DNA from: Vigna angularis
Lineage: Eukaryota > Streptophyta > Magnoliopsida > Fabales > Fabaceae
Direction: 5' to 3'
Length of the DNA stretch: 64,000 bases
NCBI RefSeq assembly: GCF_016808095.1
Contig: NC_068972.1
Span: forward strand, 41,509,029 to 41,573,028
Of the stretch, positions 15,678 through 26,207 are shown piece after piece (the stretch's first letter is position 1; each line of letters starts with the position of its first letter). Position numbers and translations under genes: made by a program. The notes under the pieces are model-generated. The model saw only the letters and a program-made list of their open reading frames with translations, did not search any database and was not told the DNA's origin.

Positions 15678-16061
15678 TATTTGAAGTCACACAGTGTTTA
15701 GAGATAAGGCAAAATTATAATATATAAGTGGGGTGCAAACCTCACCTTACAAGTCGGTTTTGTGGTGATGAGTTAGGCTTAAACCCACTTTCTGATATCG
15801 TATCTGAGCTATGGTTAAAGTTTATCCTAGCAATATTTCTTGTTTTTTGGGCATTTCTATTCCATCCGCTATCGGGCAATTATCGGACCACCCAATTTCT
15901 ACTATCATGCACGAGATGTCTATACCTCGACATGAAGGGGGTGTTGAAAGTCCCACATCGACTAGAGATAAGGCAAAATTATAATATATAAGTGGGATGC
16001 AAACATCTACTTATAAGCCAATTTTGTGAGGATGAGTTAAGTTTAAACCCACTTTTTGATA
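15678..16061 (+). mobile_element. TRIM retrotransposon, complete, TSD AAAAG
   Basis: Two direct 120-bp terminal repeats (15678-15797 and 15942-16061) share a TAGAGATAAGGC block, an ATATATAAGTGGG block and an AAACCCACTTT end. The element is flanked by perfect 5-bp duplications AAAAG (15673-15677, 16062-16066). Directly after the left repeat, TCGTATCTGAGC matches the initiator-Met tRNA primer-binding consensus at 10 of 12 bases. A purine tract GAAGGGGG precedes the right repeat. At 384 bp with no coding capacity, this is a terminal-repeat retrotransposon in miniature, depending on proteins from elsewhere. It lies about 150 bp upstream of the leader exon of the first NF-YC gene. Confidence 0.9.
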
Positions 16062-16214
16062 AAAAGATAAAGAAAAAATATGGTCAGAAGAAGAAGGAAG
16101 ATGATGAGTTGGAAGTGACAACACGATGAAAAATAAAGGAAAAGGAGGAAGAAGGAGATCCAATAACTTATTTTAATCCAATTATGTTAAAAGAAATTGT
16201 CGTGTTAAAAACGT

Positions 16215-16272
16215 TTTTCAACTGAAATTAGAATGAGAACGTGTTGGTGTAAACAATTCAAATAAAGTTGAG
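16215..16272 (+). other. Leader (5' UTR) exon of NF-YC gene 1
   Basis: Homologous to the other leader copies: an AACTGAAATTAGAA block, then AAAGTTGAG and a donor GT at 16273. The intron runs to shortly before the ATG at 17033; the exact acceptor is uncertain. The exon start is only approximate. Confidence 0.5.
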
Positions 16273-17032
16273 GTATAACCCTTCTTCTCTCTTTCTCTCT
16301 TTTGCGAATGCTCATGACTTTTAATATGTGGTGATTGTTATTTTGCAGCTGTTATATAAATTTGATTCCTTTTTAAATCAGTGCTAGAAGTTGGAAAAAA
16401 CATTAATTTTAATCTTAGTTTTCTGAGGATTAAAGTTCAACTCATTTGTTTTGTTAATTGGGTTTAAAAGGGTTATATGAAATGAGTTTATGAGATATAA
16501 TCATGTATACTAGCAAAGATGCGTGAAATAATATTATAAATTCTTCCCATTTATTTTTTTACAAGTATTTTTAGGAGTCTTCTTCATTTATTGAGGCATA
16601 TGAGACATGTTCTAGCTCTATCATTATTGACTTCCACAAATGACAATTTGCATAATCTTCTTACATGATTTAAAGGTTTGACACATTTGAAATTTACATA
16701 ACCCAAAAAGGGAAATGTAATGGGTTTGTAGAGTCAGGTTATGTCTGAATTGGCAAATATGATGTATGCAATTGTACTATATGTCAATTTATTTTTCTCA
16801 CAGCATGTGTGATCTTTACTTTTACTGATTCTTTTCCACACTTAAAACACGAGTCTTCTTGATTCAAAGATCTATATGATACACATGCTCTATATGAATC
16901 AATTGACTTAGACCAATGTCAATAGAGATTACTTAATGCTTTTTCTTAGGGCATATATGATGATCATCTTTTCTTGAATTGTTGCTCTATGACTGTTCAG
17001 AGATTAATTTGGATTCAATTGGAGTAGCTAGC

Positions 17033-17782
17033 ATGGAGCAAAACCAGCATGGTCAACCAGGAAGAGGAATTGGTTCTGCTCCTGCGCAAGAAGCACATAA
17101 CAAGAACCATTATCAGTCCAAACCTACCAATCCTCCTATTCAGACTGTTGGTCCTTCTGTTCCTTCACCCTACCCAGGAGAGCATCACTCTGCTCTCGGA
17201 CGCATGCACCGACAACAGCAACAACAGGATCAGTTGGAGGAAAAAGTAAAGTGCTTTTGGGCACAACAACTGAAGGAAATTGAGGAGAGAACTGATTTAA
17301 GGAATCGACACAGTATACCTCTGTCGAGGGTTAAGAAGATCATGAAGAGTGATGCAGATGTGAAGTTGGTTTCAGCTGAGGCTCCTGTGGTGTTTGCCAA
17401 GGCCTGTGAACTGTTCATAATGGAGCTCACAATGAAAGCTTGGGCTAACGCCGAGGACAACAATAGGAGTACAATCAAGAAGTCTGACGTTGCATCTGCA
17501 ATTGCCAGGACTGATGTGTTTGATTTTCTTGAGGATATTGCCCCCATTCCTAGGGTTCACAAAAACACAATGATGCATCCATTGCTTCCAGGCAATGCTC
17601 CAACACCAACTGAGAATGTTCCTTATATGCCACCTCCTCAACATGTTGCAAGCCCACCACCACCTTATGTTGCAGCTACAACTCTTCATCAAATTCCTCA
17701 CGCGTTGCAAACCTATCCTCTCGCTCCAAGTTCAACTGTCCCCCCCAATCAGCAAAACCCTTCTCCTACTTCAGATGATTGA
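17033..17782 (+). CDS. NF-YC-like CCAAT-binding factor subunit (gene 1)
   Basis: Encodes a 249-residue nuclear factor Y subunit C-like protein. In the family, NF-YC pairs with NF-YB through a histone fold and, with NF-YA, binds CCAAT boxes in the nucleus. Residues about 73-90 hold the FWAQQLKEIEE lead-in, and 95-170 the H2A-type histone fold with LSRVKKIMKSDADV, SAEAPVVFAKACELF and KKSDVASAIARTDVFDF. The C-terminus (175-249) is proline-, glutamine- and serine-rich, as in activation regions of the family. ATG at 17033 is chosen because it aligns with starts of the two paralogues (M-D/E-Q/E-N); the frame is open further upstream but without an ATG. The coding region is a single exon behind a leader intron. 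Odd: the usual VDIVPR end of the fold reads EDIAPIPR. It belongs to the divergent, legume-expanded NF-YC group; the precise orthologue is not assignable. Confidence 0.85.
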   Translation: MEQNQHGQPGRGIGSAPAQEAHNKNHYQSKPTNPPIQTVGPSVPSPYPGEHHSALGRMHRQQQQQDQLEEKVKCFWAQQLKEIEERTDLRNRHSIPLSRVKKIMKSDADVKLVSAEAPVVFAKACELFIMELTMKAWANAEDNNRSTIKKSDVASAIARTDVFDFLEDIAPIPRVHKNTMMHPLLPGNAPTPTENVPYMPPPQHVASPPPPYVAATTLHQIPHALQTYPLAPSSTVPPNQQNPSPTSDD

Positions 17783-18480
17783 ACAAAATAAAAGGTATTT
17801 GGTGAAAAAACAATGGTCTTTTCTTGATAAAAGTTGACATGGAAAGCATGTCATGCAGAATAAAAAGCCTTTACATGGTAAAAACAATGGTACTTAAGCT
17901 CCCCATTCGTGTTTTACAATGGATTTGTAGTTTTTTGGTGTGGGTTAAAAATATAAATGTATTGAACTACATATTTTCAGATTTGATGGATAATTCCCAA
18001 AGTTGCCTTCTGATATTGGAGGTTTCAACCAATCGTTTCCATTTTTGGGATTGATCATTAGTAGTTTGATGCGGTAGACCTTTAAGCTTGTATTTGATTC
18101 GAATTTGTCTGTGAATCATCTTGAGATATTCAACGATTATGCATATCATGATTAATTGTGTTTTTGAGATATTTAATAAGTTGATGTTTTTGAGAAACAT
18201 TCATTTTGAGAAACATCAAAATGTTTTAGTTCCTCATGAAGTCATCTAGAAACAGTTGTAAAAACAGTGTGCTTACAGAATGGATGTTAGTCATCCTTGT
18301 TCTATTATAATTTAATTCATTTTGTAACCGATAAATGCATGTCATATTAACAATAGTATTTAATATTAATAAATAATGCTATTGAAGTCCGTGTTCATCA
18401 TTAAATAAAGTTATTAAAACATTGAAACTGACTCCTTTCTTGGACTTTTATTACCCCACCTTATTTATATATTCATTTTC
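17783..18480. other. 3' flank of NF-YC gene 1
   Basis: AT-rich sequence, beginning with the probable 3' UTR (an AAATAAAAGG just after the stop). No further gene seen. Confidence 0.5.
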
Positions 18481-18531
18481 TTGTTTTGGATTGGAACTCA
18501 AATCTCAACTGTTAATCAAGACAAAGTTAAG
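18481..18531 (+). pseudogene. Orphan NF-YC leader exon copy
   Basis: TTGGAACTCAAATCTCAAC followed by AAGTTAAG and an intact donor GTATATC (GT at 18532). No coding exon follows before the leader of gene 2. Confidence 0.55.
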
Positions 18532-19019
18532 GTATATCTTTTTATCTCTTCTCTGTGTTTTCTTCTTTGTCATCTGACGATCAAATTCTCATACGTTCGT
18601 GTTTGTGTGTTACAATTTGGAACTCCTTATTTTCCAGCTATTTTCCAGGTTGCATGCCCTCTTATAGCATTATATATACATAGATGTCTATTTAATTATT
18701 GCTAAGAGAAAGATTTAATTTTTAATTTCAATTATCAGGTTTGCCTACGATTTTGAATGTTGATAATAAGAATAATTAATTTTATATAATTTAAGGTTAG
18801 ACACATTTTATTTACTTGAGCCTTTGATACCCTTTATATGTGTTTTATAGTTGTGCTTATGTATAACATATAAGTTTGTTTTACCTGTGATTTTTTTTTT
18901 CAATGAGAAGATTCAAATGTCTTATGAGTTGTTTTGTTGGCCAGGCCCAAAAGCATTGTTTTTTTTTCCAAAAACATTCAAAGAGGCCTTTGTATTTTGT
19001 AACTCATAATAATAATAAT

Positions 19020-19023
<4 letters not shown>

Positions 19024-19090
<67 letters not shown>
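19024..19090. repeat. (TA)33 microsatellite
   Basis: Pure TA run directly abutting a small TIR element on its right; a shorter TA run lies on the far side of that element. Confidence 0.95.
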
Positions 19091-19096
<6 letters not shown>

Positions 19097-19351
19097 GGTG
19101 AGGTTTGTTAACTTACATAACTTCTTAAAGTATATCAAATTTTAATTGACAAAAATACTCTTATATATTAGGAATTCTAAGTTTTAAAGTTAAGGATATT
19201 TAAATAATTTCTAATTTTTTTATTTTTTATTTTAAATTAAAAGTAAAAATTATTAAAATATCTTTGTATTTAAAGTATGTCTTTTTTTCATGAATAAAAT
19301 ATTTTTATCAACTAAAATTTGGTATAATGTAAGAGATTACGTAAGTTAACC
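19097..19351. mobile_element. Small TIR element inside a (TA)n tract
   Basis: The left end (GTTAACTTACATAACTTC, then CAAATTTTAATTGACAAAAA) is the inverse of the right end (TTTTTATCAACTAAAATTTG, then TTACGTAAGTTAACC). About 255 bp, no coding capacity, and bordered by TA dinucleotide runs on both sides. The ends resemble those of the larger element at 31494-32612, including a GACAAAAATA block followed by CTTATATA, so both probably belong to one diverged family. Confidence 0.65.
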
Positions 19352-20884
19352 ATATATATATATATACATATGAATTAATAGGGCTATGCAAGGGCTTGTA
19401 GGTTCTAATCATGTTTATACTATTAGGCTCCGTGTTTTCTAATTGCTATTTTGTAATGAGATTCAATCTAATTTCATAAAACATGTTTATGTTTACATGT
19501 ATAATTGTATTGGTCAGTTTTGGTTTCAAAAACATGTTTTAAAGGTTGAGTTGTCTCGTTGACAAACTCAATAAAAAAAACGTTGCTTTTCAATATTTTA
19601 GCTTAATTAATGAGACTTTTGCATTTTGTAACAGATGATTAATAAATGTAGATAACACTAATAAATAACAGTTTTAATGAAAAATATTAAAAGCATTTAC
19701 TCATCTTGATATTATATTTGACAAAAATATTTCTTATTTTAAAACGGATCATCACTTAGTTTGTTTTTATTGAAGTTCGCAAAATATTAATAATTTTAGT
19801 TTTAAATGAGACTTTATTAATTTGAAATTGATGACTAATAAAAGCTATAAAAACAATAAATGTGAGTATACGATGCTTAACTGGCATGAGTTGTTTAAAA
19901 GTAAAATTATTATGTCAAAATAGGAGCAAAAAATTGTTTAAATAACCCTCTTTTGAATACAAATTTCATTTTAATATAAGTTTCACGTGCATATATTCAC
20001 ATGTTGCTTTGAATATAAAGAAAGTTGTTTATAAAGTGAAAAGAATTACTTACACAGAAAGTTCTTAAAATTTATAAACGACTACTTTTAATTTAATTAA
20101 TTCATGTAGGTAAGATCTACATTAAAATAATATTTTTAATTATACGTAGGAACATGAAAATTTTGAAAAACTAGTTTATTTTTTTAAAAAAAAACCTATA
20201 CTTTAACACATTTTTTTTACTTTTGCTAGGAACCTTTTGTCATACAAAGAATGTTGTAGTTTTAAAAAATCTAATTACTTATACAGGAACATGAAAATTT
20301 TGAAAAACTAGTTTATTTTTTTGAAAAAACCTATATTTTAACACAATTTGTTTACTTTTGCTAGGAACCTTTTGTCATACAAAGAATGTTGTAGTTTTAA
20401 AACAAAGTAGTAATATATATTGATAATTAATGAGTTAAATAATTTTTATTTGGTTATATATATGCTTAATGAGGTTGTCAACTTCTTATCTTTATTATAT
20501 TTGACAGTGTTATTAATTGGTAGAAATTTATTTTATTAAACAGCTTATTGGCGCTCTTTTAGATAACACTTTGTGTTCTATTGCCTATTGAAGAGCATAT
20601 AGGTCTTTTTTTTTCAGAAGTTGTAGTTTGTATTAAGAAATATTTTTATAGTTAAATTAAACAATTTATTTTCCAGGTAGTAAATACTAGTATAAAAAAA
20701 GGAAAATAATAATAGAGTAACACATATTTATATTTATTTAACATATATTATAATATATTATAAGTATAAAATGATTATAAAAAAATTAAATTTTTTATTT
20801 AAAAAAAAACTATTGTAGCATAACTACTTGCAGTTCTTTCTTTGACTTTCATTATCACCTTCGTTTGTCTTAAAGTTTTCTCTC
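19352..20884. other. AT-rich spacer upstream of NF-YC gene 2
   Basis: Contains duplicated module sequence (GAGACTTTTGCATTTTGTAA near 19613; compare 14779) and the 137-bp direct repeat listed separately. No gene seen. Confidence 0.5.
20148..20402. repeat. 137-bp direct tandem duplication
   Basis: Two near-identical copies starting AGGAACATGAAAATTTTG at 20148 and 20285, each ending around AATGTTGTAGTTTTAAAA. They differ mainly in homopolymer length. Confidence 0.9.
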
Positions 20885-20929
20885 ATTGTTTGGGAACTGA
20901 AATTTCACTTCGATCAAAGTAAATTCGAG
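20885..20929 (+). other. Leader (5' UTR) exon of NF-YC gene 2
   Basis: TTGTTTGGGAACTGAAATTT followed by AAATTCGAG and donor GT at 20930. An acceptor candidate lies at AATAACAG (ending 21582), 8 bases before the ATG. Confidence 0.55.
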
Positions 20930-21590
20930 GTATATATATCTTCTTCTCCGTGACTTTGTCCTTCTATGTTTTTACTATAATATATGTTGCTGGTTTTTAG
21001 TTTTTGCTAGTTGTTGGAAAAAGCTTTAATTTCTGATGTCAAGTATCATTTTTTTTTAGAAAAACGATTTTTTCACGGACCTAAATTTTATATATTTATT
21101 TGACACTATTTTTACTTATTTTTCTTCTCTTCTTTTTCTTTAAAAAAATACAATTTTTTATATTTTTATGAATATTTTACTTTTATCTGTATCAAATAAA
21201 TATAAAAGTTTATCACGGTACATTCCTCTTTTTTTACTGTCTAATTGTGTGTAACAGAAACAGGCTTTTTGAGTTATCGTTAAAGTTTGACACAAATAAT
21301 TTCATTTAGTTGAGTTTAAAACGGTCATCAATGTATTTGGTGTCTAAAATCGCCTATACTAGGCAAACATGATGTACGAAGTTGTATTATATACAGATTT
21401 TATTTTTCTTACAAATTTTTATCTTAATGATTCTTTTTCAAAATTAAAACTTGAGGAATCTTCTTGATGTGCTCTATTTCTGAATCACAAGGGTTTCTTT
21501 AGGGCATAGACGATGTTCGTTTTTCATGAATCCTATTGCTTATGGTATGAATGGTGAAATATTAATTTGAATTGAATAACAGCAGTTAAG

Positions 21591-22283
21591 ATGGATCAAA
21601 ACCAGCGACGTGAAGCAGGAAAAAGAATTGGTGGAGCTCCAGCACAGGCAGATGGAGGCAAGAAACAGGCAGTTGGTGTTCCTGTAGCTTCACCCTATGC
21701 TGGAGGGTATCGCTATGATCGGCAATGCATATACCAGCGGCAGCAAGAACAGTTGCAGCAACGGGTAAAAACCTTCTGGGAAAGACAGATGAAGGAAATT
21801 AAAGAGAGCAGTGATTTGAAGAACAACTTGCCTCTGTCGAGGATTAAGAAGATCATGAAGTTTGATGAAGATGTGAAGATGGTATCAAGTGAGGCTACTA
21901 TGCTGTTAGGCAAGGCTTGTGAACTGTTCATAATGGAGCTCACAATGAGATCTTGGGCTCACGTGGAGGATGACAAAAGGAAGATAATTCAGAAGACTGA
22001 TGTTGCATCTGCAATCTCAATGAATGATATGTTTGATTTTCTTGTTGATGTTGTTCCCAGGGATGACACTGTCCCAGTCATGGCGGGACAGCAGGTGCTT
22101 CCGGCGCCAAATCAGAATGCTCCTTGCCCTTATATGTCACTTCCACCACCACCACCACCACAGTATGCTGCTCCGACAACTGCTCCTGGGAATGCTTCTT
22201 CTTCATCCGCTGCAAATCCATTCTATTTCAACTTCAATCCCACCCCAGATGAACAAGGCCCTTCCAATTCCAATCATCGTTGA
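21591..22283 (+). CDS. NF-YC-like CCAAT-binding factor subunit (gene 2)
   Basis: Encodes 230 residues with the NF-YC architecture. A Q-rich lead-in (50-66, then FWERQMKEI at 62-70) precedes the histone fold (about 79-157) with PLSRIKKIMKFDEDV, ACELFIMELTMRSW and DVASAISMNDMFDF. A proline- and serine-rich tail carries a PPPPPPP run near 185. By family role it would dimerise with NF-YB and bind CCAAT promoters in the nucleus. ATG at 21591 is the first in frame and aligns with both paralogues. Odd: the usually invariant EAPV segment reads EATM and the following FAKACE reads LGKACE, so a conserved proline and alanine are missing. This may alter pairing or mark relaxed selection. A polyadenylation signal AATAAA lies at 22414-22419. 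The frame is intact. Confidence 0.85.
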   Translation: MDQNQRREAGKRIGGAPAQADGGKKQAVGVPVASPYAGGYRYDRQCIYQRQQEQLQQRVKTFWERQMKEIKESSDLKNNLPLSRIKKIMKFDEDVKMVSSEATMLLGKACELFIMELTMRSWAHVEDDKRKIIQKTDVASAISMNDMFDFLVDVVPRDDTVPVMAGQQVLPAPNQNAPCPYMSLPPPPPPQYAAPTTAPGNASSSSAANPFYFNFNPTPDEQGPSNSNHR

Positions 22284-22646
22284 ACACATAAAAGCTACCA
22301 AGTGAAGACAGTGCTGTTTAAGGATAATTTTATGGTCTGTATCTTCGACTTTAAATGAACCTTTCTCTTCCCTTTCCAGTTCAATGGTCTATCAGTACTT
22401 ATGATTTGAATTCAATAAAACGTATCAAACTGTCTTCGGTGGCAATTTTATGGATAACTATTGTTGCTTAGTTATTTCTATTCCAGATTCTAGATTCTGC
22501 ATTCATTAATTATATATAGAGAGAAATATATATAGATAGAAATAGATATATAGAATTATGATTCTTTGAAAAAAAAATGTTTGATACTAATAACTACTAT
22601 TTTACAATCCACAGGAGTAAAATGTCTAACAAAAGTGAAATTTGTC

Positions 22647-22649
<3 letters not shown>

Positions 22650-22707
<58 letters not shown>
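22650..22707. repeat. (AT)29 microsatellite
   Basis: Pure AT run. Confidence 0.95.
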
Positions 22708-22710
<3 letters not shown>

Positions 22711-22769
22711 AAAAAGAGAGAATGAAAAGTAGTGAAATAAGTGAGTGTAAAAGCTTTTTAATAAATATT

Positions 22770-22880
22770 ATAGATAGATAAATAGATAAATAGATTTTTT
22801 AGTGTTTAAATAGTGTAGATAGATAAATAGATATAGATAGATTTTTTAGTGCTTAAATATTATAGATAGATAGATTGAGA
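22770..22880. repeat. TAGA-rich tandem repeat
   Basis: TAGATAGATAAATAGA blocks alternate with TTTTTTAGTGTTTAAATA-type spacers, about three units. Confidence 0.75.
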
Positions 22881-23547
22881 GAAATGAATGAGATATTGGT
22901 GGGTGCATAAACCCTTGACATAAAACATTTGAAGATAGTTAGGGTTATAATATGCTGCTTTGTTTATCAATGAGGATATATATATCTCACCTTTTTTTTA
23001 AATTTAATTAGACATTTTATCTTTCGTTTTACTTTTATTGAAGAATATAGGCTCAGTGTGTATTTTTCCTTATTAAAGGTTATAATTTTTATAATATAAT
23101 CTCTTACGGTGTGTTTAAATATGTAATGATATTATTCAAATTTTACTTAATTAGCTGTTGTGATATTACTGTTATTTTTATTGATATAACAATCTCAACT
23201 AATTTCTTTTCTGTGTATTAAAAATGAAGAAAACAAAAAAAAATTTTATACAAAATAGTATGAGAATGGAAAAAAAATTTTTGTTTGAGGTTTCTCACAT
23301 CATTTCAACTCATTTTTAACTATATTTACTAATTAAGGATTTCCTTAACCTTATATGTAAATTTTAGTAAACAATTTTTAACATATGAGATTGTAATATT
23401 TTTTTAAAACAGTACTTGAAGTGACATTTTTTTAAAATGTTAGCTTTTAACTTTTTTATATATTTTTTCTTTTTTACTTAAACTATTTACTATTTACTAA
23501 ATTTTACGTTTAATCTTTTCTAATTTAGGTATTTTTATAATTATTTT

Positions 23548-25316
23548 TGTAACATCCCAATATCTCACACTGGATAATTCATAATTTATATATTGTAACA
23601 TTACATTTACGGTAACATCCCGTAATCTCATACTTAAAAATTCATAGTTGATATATGTTTATACATATTTTAAACTCAGATTTCAACTATAAACTCCTAA
23701 ATATAACTCGAATTCTTCTAACTTATTCTTCGATCTCTTTCTTCATTGGTACTGGATCAGACGACATTCCTTCATCTACTCCCGTATAACGAATTATACA
23801 ATCATCGTACATACCAAACACAAACAAGTAGGGTGAGCTAACATGCAACAAATCATTTATAAAACATGCATAATTGCTTTGATACTAACATCATATAATA
23901 ATTATGTCAGACACCCTCAAACCATCATATCATAATTCCTATTAGACACTCGTTCCACAATACCCAATGAACACCACAATACCCAAAAGACACTCATCCG
24001 AATGATACGTTGATGAGCGGTCACGGGAGGTTATGCACTTGTGATGACTTCTACTTCTTATTACAAATACACTTCCAAAATACTCCATACCATTCACAAG
24101 GTTAATCCTCAACACTATGTCCAAAACCGGCACATAGACCAGGACCTCCTGCTCCTCTCACTACATAATTCATCCCTCTCTACTTGAGACTAGATGATTA
24201 GTAGAGTATCAGGATAACCTCCAACTACAGGACCCTCAACATCAACATATACAGAATTACCACATCATTACAGAATCTCTCCACGAGATTCATACAATGC
24301 TCACATTCCTCAACTCATATTATACCATTACGAAATCTCCCCATCATACTCATATCATGTTCAGACGCATAAATTTAAATCCAATATAATAAATTACAAT
24401 CATCACAATTAAAATTCATAATTTCGTATCTATCACAATAACATGAATTCATTCCAACGAGATATATTGCACAATAGTTTAACAGTACATAATCTGTTCA
24501 ACAAGATTTAAGTTAAAAGCTTGTCGAGTAGACTTTCAGGAAAGAGAGGTGCGTCACAATGGACAACTTAAGTACCAAGTCTTTCCTTAGCCAAAGTGTT
24601 CCTCAACTAGTTTTAACAAATTTCTTATTTACAGATTCAAAATAACAGCATATAATATTGACACAGAAATTCAATATAAAAATATACAGTAAGCATTTAC
24701 AGTATTCACACAGAATTTCAAAACATGAATAGTAATAAAACAATACTAAATCAGAATATAAAAGCTTAGAAAGGTTAGCTCCCCTACCTCAATTCCAAAC
24801 TTCTCTTGCTCCGAATTTGTATCCCCGAAAACTCTTCAGAACCTCTACTCTAAAATTTCTTCCTACTCCAAAAACTTCCTAATTTCTTCTTTTCTCATAA
24901 TTCTCTCTACTTCTTGGTGCAAAAACTCCATTCCTCTTATTTCTATTTATAGGTAAAAATTTTACTATTCATTAATTTTTTTAATATTATTTATTATTTT
25001 AATATTATTTTAAAAATAATATTTTAATCATCAACTTGATCAAATCTGATCCCAACTCCTTCCATGCTACGTAGGAATTCTTATCCTTTCAAATTTTTTT
25101 TTATTATTATTTTTTTTACTATTCACTTTTTACTATTCACTATTCACTATTACTTTTCTTAAAAAAAACCTAAATAAATTATCAAAAATTTGAACCTCTC
25201 CTTCTAAAATTACTATAATTTTATATCCAAAAATTTAATCTTTTCTATCCATAAAATTATTATTACTAATAAAATGCTAAAATTTACTATTATAAATATT
25301 TTTCACGAATCTTACA
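23548..25316 (+). mobile_element. Solo LTR with 5-bp TSD ATTTT (LTR family A)
   Basis: Starts TGTAACATCCC and ends GAATCTTACA (TG...CA with inverted TGTAA/TTACA tips). It is flanked by perfect pentamers ATTTT (23543-23547 and 25317-25321). It matches the LTR at 4106-6361 nearly throughout but lacks that copy's microsatellite expansion. No internal region is present, so it results from recombination between the two LTRs of a once complete element. The TGT(A/G)ACATCC start is common in plant Ty3/gypsy chromovirus LTRs; the lineage here is inference. Confidence 0.9.
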
Positions 25317-25321
25317 ATTTT

Positions 25322-25708
25322 CATTTTCTTTTGTTTCTCTTATTTAATTCAGAATCTAGGATTTTGTGTACGTAGGAATATTTTCTTATTTACACCTTTT
25401 CATTAGAACATCTGTTTGGTATTACTTTTCTGATATTTTATATCACACTATTTATTTTATTTTTTCTGATATTTTATATCACACTATTTATTTTTATGAA
25501 TTTACATCTAATTATTGTTTAGTTTAATTATAACTATTCTTCGAGATTATCTTTACAATACAGTTTTTTTTTTCTCTTTTCGAAACTGAGTATTAACCTT
25601 TTCAAAATAATAAGACTATGTTTTTTACTCACTATCTTATAATTAGGTTGGAAAAAAAAATTTATGTATGTATGTATGCACAGATAAAATGAGTAGTTAG
25701 TATATATA
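25322..25708. other. AT-rich spacer
   Basis: Includes a short duplication (TTTCTGATATTTTATATCAC, twice between 25428 and 25492). Nothing else seen. Confidence 0.5.
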
Positions 25709-26207
25709 AGGTTTAATCCTTTTCGACATCCCTATTTATGTATGAATGTCTCAATTGGGTCCTCGTTTTTTAAAGTGTATCAAAATGGTCCCTAATTTTG
25801 AAAATTGATATCAATTGAGTCCTTTCCGTTAAGTTGGCTGGACGGCGTTAAAAAAATTGATGAGTGGATGCTGAGATGACGAACGAACGCTCGTCCACCA
25901 GCGAACGAACGCTCGTCGACCTCTTACTGCTGGACGACCGTTCGTTCCACACTGGACGACCGTTCGTTCGGTGGTCGACGAGCGTTCGTTCGCTGATGGA
26001 CGAGCGTTCGTTCGCTGGTGAACGAGCTTTCGTTCGTCATCTCAGCATCCACTCATCAATTTTTTTAACGTCGTCCAGCCAACTTAACGGAAAGGACTCA
26101 ATTGATATCAATTTTCAAAATTAGGGACCATTTTGATACACTTTAGAAAACGAGGACCCAATTGAGACATTCGTACATAAATAGGGATGTCGAAAAGGAT
26201 TAAACCT
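25709..26207. mobile_element. Foldback/MITE with near-perfect long inverted arms
   Basis: The left arm (AGGTTTAATCCTTTTCGACA onward) is mirrored almost base for base by the right arm (ending TGTCGAAAAGGATTAAACCT); pairing extends about 190 bp on each side through TTAAGTTGGCTGGACG. The centre is built of CGAACGAACGCTCGTC-type motifs in both orientations, so the whole element can form a long hairpin. Flanks are TATATA-rich, which hides the target duplication. The TIR style (AGGTTTAATCC, then GGTCC words) is like the other MULE-type elements of this window. Confidence 0.85.

Larger units (their letters stand above)
22284..23547. other. 3' flank and spacer after NF-YC gene 2
   Basis: 3' UTR, then a (TA)n tract (22650-22707), TAGATAGA-rich sequence (22770-22880) and AT-rich noncoding DNA. 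No gene supported. Confidence 0.5.

Noticed and set aside
16979..17032. Longer N-terminus for NF-YC gene 1
   Set aside because: It needs a non-ATG start and does not align with the paralogues, whose starts match ATG 17033; this part is better read as intron or 5' UTR.
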